Shown here in pieces: positions 47,458-56,328 of a stretch of DNA of 64,000 nt; the first letter of the stretch is position 1, and each line of letters begins with the position of its first letter. A program made the position numbers and the translations under genes. This DNA comes from Chimonanthus salicifolius (Eukaryota; Streptophyta; Magnoliopsida; Laurales; Calycanthaceae), in the NCBI GenBank assembly GCA_013350335.1, contig CM023540.1, positions 19,101,828-19,165,827 of the forward strand, read 5' to 3'. The notes under the pieces are model-generated. The model did not search any database. It was not told the DNA's origin and saw nothing but the letters and a program-made list of their open reading frames with translations.

Positions 47458-48154
47458 TCTTCAAAGAAGGCTACTCCAAATCTGTCTCCTCTACTCTATT
47501 CGTCAAGGTAAAAACCCAAACCCACCATCGCTCTTCTTCAAATCCTTCTCTACCCTTTCATCAGACTCTAGACTACAAGAAGAACCATCTATCACAGTCT
47601 CTTACCTCACAGACTCATGTGGGTTGTCTCTACAATCTGCTCTTTTTGTTTTCAAGAAAGTGAATTTCAAAACCACCAAACATAATGTGGATTCTGTCAT
47701 TGAACTCTTCAGAACAAATGGCTTTTCCAACACCCACATCTCCCGACTTATTTCCCAGTGCCCCGTATTAATTTCATACCATCCAATGAGAACCCTCAAA
47801 CCCAAAATCGATTTTTACACTGATCTAGGTTTTTCCAGCCCTGCACTTGCAACTGTCTTTCTTTCAGACATCCACCTCCTGACCTATAGTCTAAAGAATA
47901 AGATCATCCCTGGAGTCCATTTCCTTAAAGCACTAGTCCACACCAATGAAAATGTCATACTGGTTCTCAAGCGAGTTCCCTGGATTCTTACTTCTGGATA
48001 TCAAACTGCAATCCCTACCAATCTCTCAATCTTGAGAAACCAGGGCATACCCGAATCCAACTTTTTCAAGTTGATCACTCGTTACCCGTGGACCTCACCT
48101 GGTGGGTCCCACCTTCCATCAATGGTGGGCCCCTTCCTCTTCCTCTTAGAATAG
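47447..48154 (+). pseudogene. mTERF-family protein, C-terminally truncated
   Basis: An open frame of 235 residues. The N-terminus is basic, hydrophobic and Ser-rich (MFPDLQRRLLQICLLYSIRQ), compatible with organelle targeting. From residue about 45 it follows the plant mTERF pattern: SYLTDSCGLSLQSALFVFKK, ISRLISQCPVLISYHP, LKPKIDFYTDLGFSSPALA, IIPGVHFLKALVHTNENVIL and NLSILRNQGIPESNFFKLI. Family members regulate transcription and RNA processing in mitochondria or chloroplasts and usually run to about 350-400 residues. After LITRYPW the homology stops, and 20-odd unrelated residues (GGSHLPSMVGPFLFLLE) lead to TAG. The DNA after that is repeat-like (ATTCGTTCGATGTATGGTTC). About one third of the protein is therefore missing. 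Called a pseudogene, though a short expressed protein is possible. Confidence 0.75.
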
Positions 48155-49289
48155 CACAAATCAACCATTCGTTCGATGTATGGTTCGAACGAAAAAAATA
48201 AAAGGGTGTTAGGCTGATGGAGGGGTTTTAAAGGGAAGGCCAAAAGGGTATATGGAAATAATAAATGTCTACTTAGTTATGCTTGTCCATTACTGTCGGC
48301 GGTTAAGATGAGTTCCGTAGTATTTGGGAGCTAATAGGAGACGATTGAAAAGTCTAATTAAATTAAAATTTTAAACATAAATTTTATATAAATAGTAATT
48401 GAATTGATTATTTTTTACTATCATCATAGTCATTACGAATAAATATTTTAAATACTTTAATTTAACCGTTTAACTCATTCTTCTATTACTTATATTAAGA
48501 AGTAAGGTTTTTTAAATGAATAAAATGATTTAATTTGTTATTTGATATATTTTGAGCTTTATTATCAGTTAAAAGTCTTTCAAATGAATTTCAAATACGT
48601 GCTTCAATCCGGATCGTTGGATTGAGAGAATTAAAGGAAAGTAAGTGAATGTCGGAAATTTTCAGATAGTTTATAAATAGCAGACATTTGGCATTTTCTT
48701 CGTTTAGTTTCATTTTCTTCTTGAGACAAAGTAGACAGAAGAGGAGCAGCGGACGATGTCATTTCCTCATTCAGATAACTCTCAGGTAAGAATCACATCC
48801 TCAAAATGATTTTCTTTCTTTATTTTTTTTAATTCAAAATGAATATTAAAACTTTGAAATCTTGAATCGTAAACCCTTTCTATTCTTTTCCAATTTCAAA
48901 TGAAAATCCTGAGCAATAATGATTTTTTTTTTTAACTTCAGATGGATGGACGCAAATATTTTCGAAATGCACATTTAGATATATTCGAGGTGATTGAAAA
49001 TGCAATTCTGCATCATCAGATTACCCGGATGAATTCAAAATGAAGAGAGACTCCATCGACGAGATGCTCCTTATGTAGATTTTACATATAACATTAAATA
49101 AGACACCTTTTATCAATAAAATTAATATAAATACTAAAAATAATATTCAAACTTTGATTAATATATCAAAAAGGTAAAAGATATGTGATATAAATAGTAA
49201 TAAATATTTATATTTCAAATATACATATTTTTAATATTAATTTTTTATTTTTTGAAGGGGAAAAGTTTAAAAAAAAATTAAAAAAAATT

Positions 49290-49455
49290 CAATTATTGTG
49301 AGCCGCGGTTTGCGGATCACTGTTTATGGTTAAAACCCACAGAAAACCGCAGTTCTGATCGGTTTTCTGCGGTTTTGACCCATAATCGGTTTTTGGACAG
49401 GACCGAACTGCAGTAACCGCGGTTCCAAGTTTGGTCCGGTTTTGATAACATTGGT
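49290..49455. repeat. CCGCGGTT-rich repeat end within the MED26 remnant
   Basis: GAGCCGCGGTTTGCGGATC, AAACCGCAGTTCTGATCGG, GGTTTTCTGCGGTTTTGACC and AACCGCGGTTCCAAG alternate, ending TTTTGATAACATTGG. The end resembles the CATTG terminus of the hAT-like element at 53155. The opposite end was not found. Confidence 0.45.
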
Positions 49456-50223
49456 TCTAAGGATTAAAGAAATTCTGAAAAATTATCTAGGTATAAAGAT
49501 TTCTCTTGTCTTTTTTCAATTATTCGTTGTTTATTTGATTGCATGTGTTGTCTGGTTATCAAGATTTGATGTGTCTGCTTTCTTCTTTGATGATTTTCAA
49601 AAAAAGTTTTTAAAGAGATATTAAAAAAATTCTGTCATTTTCCAATTAAAAACAGAAAGATATTCTGAACTCCGATTAGAAACCCATTTTGAAGGTTTTT
49701 TTAGAAACCCATTTCTGGAACGTCATATTCCCTGTGTCAGAAAATCCAAACCCAAACCCATTCTGAAATGGATTTTAAGGGTTTTAGTTTTGAAATATAG
49801 AATTAATATTTTCATAGATTATATTTTTATAAAGAATACATCTCAGCATGTTAAAATTGAAATTGTAAAGTATTCTAAAATCAAAATTTAAGAATAAAAT
49901 TTATTTTAAATCATCAGACGTTGATTTATAAAAACCAATGCCTAGATAACTGTTAATTTAAATGCAATTTTTGTTATATGACTATAACTATTTTTAATTT
50001 AATTTAAATATTTTGTACTTATGAATATAATATAAGAAGACCTTCTAACTCATTATCTATTATATTATATCATAATATTACAGTGGGCCCTGAGACTTGT
50101 ACTATCAGCGTCAGTATAGAAGCAGAAGGAAGCGAGAACTCATTCCCTAAGGAAACTTCCAAAGTTAACTCATTCCTTGATTTCTCTCCACCTCAAATTT
50201 TAGGTCCCTGATTCTTATACGTA

Positions 50224-50690
50224 GGGGTTTAAAAAACACCTAGACCGATATATCGGCCAAATTATCGGTGGATAATTTTCTCTCTCCTCCGATATCGATA
50301 TTTCTCTCTCCTCCGATTTCAGAAACGTGAAAAACCGTTAAAAACTGTGAAAAATCATAAAAAACCGTGAGAATCAGTGAAAGCCGTAAATCCTGAACCG
50401 TTAACAACCGTGTAGAACCGCGAAAAACCGTTAAAAACTGCAAAAAACCGTGGAAAATCGTGTAAAAACCGTCAAAAATCATACCGGTGTTTTTTTAAAA
50501 AAAAAAAAATTAAAAAATAAATATCGATATTTATGAATATCGGCCGATATTATGACCGATATTTCAGACCGAATATCTGCCATATCGGCCGATATTCGGT
50601 ATCGTATCGGCCGATATTGTTCGGTATTAAAATACCGATATATATCGGCCGATATAATATGTATTGGCCGATATTTCAACCTTAGCTTAT
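50224..50690. repeat. TATCGGCCGATA repeat with AAAACCGTG minisatellite core
   Basis: The flanks (50240-50300 and 50520-50680) carry CCGATATATCGGCC, ATCGGCCGATATTATGACCG and ATATATCGGCCGATATAA. Between them (about 50325-50480) a roughly 10-12 bp unit, AAAAACCGTGA or AAAAACCGTTA, is repeated more than ten times with variation. It lies between surviving exons of the MED26 remnant. Confidence 0.75.
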
Positions 50691-51335
50691 AATATCAATT
50701 TTTTTTTAGTAGTAAAGAAGAAGATTAAACTAAGAAAGAAGCAGTTACAAAACAAGAAAAAGACACAATTTTAGCTTTTAATGGAAAAAATAATCTAAAT
50801 GATCTCCTAATTTTTGCCATAATTCTAAAAATCCCTTGACCAATATTTAACATTTTTTAACAAAACATTTTTACCCTTGAGTTATGTATTCCAAACAAGC
50901 TTTACACATGCAAATGAATTGAATTCTTTGGTTATATAAAGAAATGTGTTGAAGACCAGTTTTAATTATGACCTTTTCTTTTTAATTGACCTTCTGTTAA
51001 TTATGTAAATTTTAATGCCTTTGTTAGATCAAACAGTTGATTATGTTTATTAATATGAGTTAATGGCTTTAGCCTTATTGTCAACAATGCACTTGGCATT
51101 GTTTGTATATCTTCAAATGGTATTTTTACAAACATGATCATATGACAGAGATTTTAGAAATCATAGTTTATTTTCCCTTTTTTTAATATAAAATGATACT
51201 AACTTTTATTTGAATAAGATTTTAAATAGAGCTAATTTTCATCTGCTTTTTCTCCAGGCAACTGATATTGGAAGATTGGTTAAAGATCTACGAAAACATA
51301 AATCAAGGGAGATACGTTGGACGAACTTTGATTAA

Positions 51336-53146
51336 GATAGATTTTTATCCCACTGTTTGAAATTAAACTCTAATTGATTTATTTTTTTCATTCATTAATA
51401 GATTAAATTCCTAAATTCAATATTCTTTTTTTCTATTGCTTCAATGGTAGGCATATTTGACTCCTATTCAAAAAATACATTCTGATATTTATTTAATCGT
51501 TGATTTGGTACTGTACTCATATATGAAAAATTATTTTTTTACTGATTCTAACCATCTTATTTTTCATAACCTTTTATGGATTTAATTTTCCGTAGAACCC
51601 AACCCTTGATGGATTTTGTTGAGGTGAATGAATACACCCTCCATGATACAAAGACCAGTCTCTGTCCTTATAAATCCGGTCCAAAATTTAAATAGAATTT
51701 AGTGAATTAATTCAGGCGATAAATGCTTAAGATTACAGTAAATAAAGACCGAGTTTAAACTTTCAACTATTGTTTAATAATTAAATTATTGATCAAAATA
51801 TTTATTGCTGCTTGAACAATATCATTAGCAAAGGTTGAAAATTATATTGAAAATATGATAATAAAAGTTTCACTCCATTAAGAACTCACAGTGGGCATTA
51901 CTGATTGCTCAGAGGAAGGGAAGACCATTGTTGAATTTATGTTGGTAGTTGATTGACTCAACAAGAGTAATTCATCGGAGCCTGCACCTCTATTGTCTAC
52001 ACAGTCAACCTGAATAAGAGAACCGGTCAGATTATCGATCACAAGACACGAGAGAGCAAACCCACGTCAAAATTCAATTGACACCAACTGAATTATCTTT
52101 TAATCCTAAGGTCACAATGCATGATATATGTCATAATTGCAATTCATGTATCCATACTATTCATTGTGTATTTCTTCAAAATTTGTTATATAAATGCAAT
52201 TTCTTTGTTTTCCGTACTGCTCTCTGTATCCCATTGTCCTTTATTTTTTCCTTTTATTCATTTGTCAATTCATTTTTTGATGAAAAGAAAAATTGCAAAG
52301 GGTTCACGTTATTTTAATATAGAAAACAAAATCTCAATCTCCGGAGCTTCTTACAATAGACTGGAGGTCTTGAGCTTAAATCTTATTTTCAGTGAGATTA
52401 GTTTCATCTTCAATTAGAAGTGGGGATACATATTATAAAAATAGTAGTTAAAATCTTGATAAAATTAAACTATATTTTTTTAACATTTATGGACTTTGAC
52501 CGTATTAGCTATAATAAAGTCAAGTAACATCCATCATTCATAGGTAAAACTTGAAATTTTAAATTATTAAAAAAATAATAAATGATGGATATTTTTTTTA
52601 TGACCGAAGGTGTTCAGACATCACACATGTAAGGGACTTTATCCTATTAATCTTTCGGGGCATGTGAACACCTCCCTTCATATATAGGGTTCAAACTATG
52701 AGGAGTAACTCCACGGAGAGAGAGATTTGAATGTGAATTGAATTCAATACCTCCCTTTATCAAGAGAGCTTCAATATATGATGGTTATTAAAGACCTAGT
52801 TTTAACCAAATTTGACATTCATTCCCTTCTCTAAAGATAAAATTTATTTATTTGATTGGAATCATTCAAACTTGCCTATGCCCATTCGCATTGTATTATC
52901 TATCATATGCACTTGAAATTCAAGGTACGGATGCATCATAAAACATTAAAACTCAATGTATACGTTTCTCCATAGTTTTAATTTTTAAAACTCCTACTCG
53001 AAAGTCTCTTAAAATTAAAGTGGGGTAAAATGAATGTTTTTTATAAATTTGATGCACGAAAGATAAAATATTAGTACATCACTCACTTACCAAATTGCAT
53101 AAGGAGCACTTTTGCTTGGACCCACAAAACATCGACGTGTTTAGTA
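51336..53146. other. AT-rich intergenic DNA with one exon-like frame
   Basis: Mostly featureless. On the minus strand, 52009-51878 reads as a possible terminal exon (see separate entry). No other gene seen. Confidence 0.4.
51878..52009 (-). pseudogene. Orphan terminal-exon-like frame
   Basis: A minus-strand acceptor (CTTATTCAG) is followed by 43 sense codons starting VDCVDNRGAGSDELLLLSQS, rich in Ser and Thr, ending at TAA. Composition and acceptor look exon-like, but no partner exons and no family are recognised. It may be chance or a fragment of a lost gene. Confidence 0.25.
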
Positions 53147-53154
53147 GTCTCACC

Positions 53155-54348
53155 CAATGTTTTAAAACCCGGCCCGTGAAGCGGCCCCTCTTAGAGGAAG
53201 GGTGGGTTAAATAAGGTTCAACCAGTTCAACTGTAGTCAATATTATATTATAAATAATGTTAAATTATTAACTAATAGATAGATGGTGAATAAAATTCTA
53301 AGTTCACTAGATTGAGTCTATATAGATTATTCAAGATGTTTTTATAAAAATAATAATAATTCATCCATAACTTTAAAAATTAATTATTATAATTTTAAAT
53401 TAAAATCAATATTTAAACAACACTTGATCTTTGTTTTTAATTAATAATTTAAAATTATTTTAATTTTTATTTCAAAAATAAACCAAATCTTATCTCTTAC
53501 TATTATTTAAAAACTTAAATAATCTCAAATTATATAAAAAATGGGACACTAATAACTGTTAGTCTCTTATAAAGTTGGGCCATAACCATTTCATTAAGTG
53601 TTTTAAATTACAAAATTAGAACAGTTTTTAAAAATAATAAGCCCTTGTTAAAAATTAATCATTTTTATTTTATAAGAAAGGGTCTATAGTCCTTTGCCTA
53701 TCAAAGATTTTGAGCTTCATTAAATAATAAAACAAAAATTATTTAATGAAGAGCCAACGGCAAACCCATGTCCATTCTATCAAAAGACAAAAATACCCTT
53801 AGTTCTCTCGACCATTCAAAAGTCCTAAAAAACTGAAAGCCTTTTTAGAGTTTTTCTTATGACAGTTGTTCACTGCAAAGAGATGAAGGTGGAGCCTTTC
53901 TAAGGTTTTTTTTATGACCGCCATTCACTGCAAAGAGATGAAGGTGGTTGCGCCATTCACCGCAGAAGATGAAGTGATCGTAGTTGTAGAGGAAACTAAA
54001 AATAGAGGTAGAAGAGATGAAGGGAAACTGAAAATGGAGGAATAATCGAAGAAGAGATGAAGAAATCCAAAAATGGAACCCTTCTTGCTGTTGTTTTGCA
54101 ATTTGACACCATCCCATCCCATTCCATCACCGGTCCATTCGCATTTAATATTTTTTTTGTTGTAGATACGGGTTTTCCATGAAAACGGATCACGGATTTA
54201 TGAGAAAACCCGGGTTAAACCACGGGTTGAGGAGGGTATTTACGGGTTTGAAACCCATACGGGTTTTAAATAGATCCGGCCCTTTTTTTAGCAGGTCACG
54301 GTTGACCCATGGGTCAACCCGCGGGCCGGTCTGGGTTTGAAAACATTG
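53155..54348. mobile_element. Non-autonomous hAT-like element with perfect 8-bp target duplication
   Basis: The left end CAATGTTTTAAAACCCGGCC and right end GGGTTTGAAAACATTG are inverted repeats. GTCTCACC flanks both ends exactly (53147-53154, 54349-54356). Eight-bp duplications with a CA-type end indicate the hAT superfamily. Subterminal regions are rich in CGGGTT/AACCCG. The interior has no transposase, but carries a duplicated TTCACTGCAAAGAGATGAAG segment (53868 and 53925). Confidence 0.88.
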
Positions 54349-54803
54349 GTCTCACCCATTTAAAATGTGTCGTAAGGGGTAGAATACAAATAATGACAAC
54401 CATATTTATATTTATACAAGGCTTACATGGTTTGAAACAATAAGCGTATAAGAAAATGAAATATTTCATTATGTAGTTTGTTAAAAAAAAAATCTTGATT
54501 GAATGTGTGAAGTAATAGAAGGCTCTCCAAATTCTAAAGAATTGAAATTATTTTTTTATTTTTTTTATTTTATTGTCTTTAAAATTATGATTTCATCAAG
54601 GGTAACGGATGGTGAGTCATATATTCAAAGTTCAAACGTGTACTTTTTCAATGCTCGACCGTAACAATGCCATTGCTAGGTTTTCCTCCTATTGCTCAGA
54701 TCTCTCTGTCTCCCTTCTTATTGTCGTTCTTGAAGCCAATGAAGTCGGCCGAGAGTCTGCTGAGATCCACTTTCTACTTTCTTCCTTCTTCTCTCAGTCT
54801 GAC

Positions 54804-54969
54804 CAGGACCCGCCCTAGGCATAGGCGGCGTAGGCCACCTCCTAGAGCCCCCGTACAGAAAGGGCCCCACACACGTAAACTCCTTACTATATATCAGTCA
54901 CAAAAGACCCCTCAAATGTCACTCTGTCTAGGGCCTCTAAGATTTTAGAGGATCTTAAGGCCGGCCCTG
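54804..54969. mobile_element. hAT-like MITE with CAGGGCCGGCC ends, copy 2
   Basis: Begins CAGGACCCGCCCTAGGCATA and ends TTAAGGCCGGCCCTG. AGTCTGAC flanks both ends exactly (54796-54803, 54970-54977). Shares ATAGGCGGCGTAGGC and AAAATCTTAGAGG-type blocks with the copy at 40131, in the opposite orientation. Confidence 0.92.
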
Positions 54970-55109
54970 AGTCTGACACAAGTCTAGACAACACCGTCCA
55001 ACAAAAACTACGTTTTTCATGAGTTTGAGTTATTTCAAAATGGGTTCACCACGACTCATATGTGCCTTTTGAAAGTTATAATAAAAGATCTGGGTAATTT
55101 TTTTTTTTT

Positions 55110-55262
55110 TTGAATTTACATGTCAGAAACTACAGGATACCCAGCGTGAACCCCACGAGTAAGCCCACTACTCTTAGGACACACCAAGGATAGATCATGG
55201 AAACTCAAACCCACAATCTCTCACTTTCTAAAACGAGAGATAACCAATTAAACTATACCCAG
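55110..55262 (-). mobile_element. tRNA-derived SINE (Au-like family), copy 3
   Basis: Minus strand: TAGTTTAATTGGTTATC A box, GTGGGTTTGAGTTTCC B box, CCTTGGTGTGTCCTAAGAG body, GGGCTTACTCGTGGGG, and a terminal A run (the T run at 55098-55111). Same family as 11172 and 45795. Confidence 0.78.
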
Positions 55263-56328
55263 AATAAAAGCACTTGAAAACATAAAAAGATGTTTGCTGA
55301 TATTGGTTTTTCATTTTTAAGATTTTTTAATTTTTTCAATTTTTTATGTGCTTTGTCCATTTTAATATATTTTTCTTTCAAAGGTGTTAGGCTTCATGGA
55401 AACGATCATTTTTTTTAACCAAAATAGATTCAGAATAGGTTTCGTGGTTGATATTGTCATTTATCGACCTTTTTCACTAATATGATATAATATATGATTG
55501 TATCATGCTAAATCATTTCTTAAAACAATAGTAGATCCTAAGCCAATCACTAATCACCATGTCTTTGCGAGATTCTTTTAACAAGAGTTCCTATCAAAAT
55601 GGACGAAGGAACGAACCTATATGAATAGGTAATTATACAGAGATATAGAGTGAGTTAGGTTTCATCACCAATTGACCATCAAAGCTATAATTTTTTAAGC
55701 TTCAACAAATACAAGTCATTGATTTTTAAAAAAATTAAAACAAAAGGGGATGATGCTAAAATTAGAGGTGAAAACTTCGTAGACAGTCTACTCATATAGC
55801 CTTATTTAAGAGCCAAAATCCATTTAAAGGACAGCCTCACTATCAAATCTTGTTAATAAAAATCTCATTAGAGTTTTCATTTATGCAAGCCAACCAAACA
55901 ATTTTCTTAATGTCAATCAACTGATAGATAGCATATCAACCGAGTATACGTTCCAAGTTGAACACTCGCAATACCCAAACAAAATTAGTCATCAAAACGT
56001 TTTGTTTTCTTTTAAGATTCTCCCTCAACTTCCAACTTCCATCTTCAGTGGGCAGATAGGGTAGACTTAAATCTCTCAAAATTATGTGGGCAAAACTCAT
56101 CACCCTCATTAAGTAAAACCCATCTACAACGTTCTTACTTTCTTAACAACCGCAATAATATTATTCCAATTCTGCTTATCCCAATTGCACTTGATCCCCA
56201 CAAACAAAAATCTGCCTAACATCCAGTTTGATAATCACAATTGTCACAAAATTTTGATCTTACAGAATACCTTGAAGGGAAGAGATTTCACCCAGTATCT
56301 CAAATGAACGGATATATGTGTAGTTTCT
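55263..56328 (-). other. 3' flank of the VAR3-type gene
   Basis: Probable 3' UTR just below 56329 and then intergenic DNA. No gene or clear repeat end. Confidence 0.4.

Larger units (their letters stand above)
48756..51335 (+). pseudogene. Mediator subunit 26-like gene remnant (TFIIS N-domain)
   Basis: Three exon-like pieces survive. 48756-48785 reads MSFPHSDNSQ and ends at a GTAAGA donor. 48942-49078, after a TTCAG acceptor, reads MDGRKYFRNAHLDIFEVIEN. A one-base frame change near 49011 then moves the protein to another frame (ASSDYPDEFKMKRDSIDEML), while the original frame stops at 49041. 51258-51335, after a CTCCAG acceptor, reads ATDIGRLVKDLRKHKSREIR and then stops. Plant MED26 proteins start with a R-x-Y-F-x-x-A-x-x-D-I-F-x-x-I-x-x-A-I block, followed by an A-S-D-x-P-x-E-F block. 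They later carry an A-T-x-I-G-x-x-V-x-x-L-R-K-H motif in the TFIIS N-terminal domain. The order fits, but exons in between are missing and the domain is cut off. MED26 links Mediator to elongation factors. Confidence 0.7.

Noticed and set aside
50240..50482. Minus-strand Phe/Leu-rich frame with repeated FLTVF
   Set aside because: Translation of the AAAACCGTG minisatellite.
54609..54948. Possible coding exon interrupted by the MITE at 54804
   Set aside because: Removing the MITE extends one frame slightly, but no known domain or splice context was recognised.
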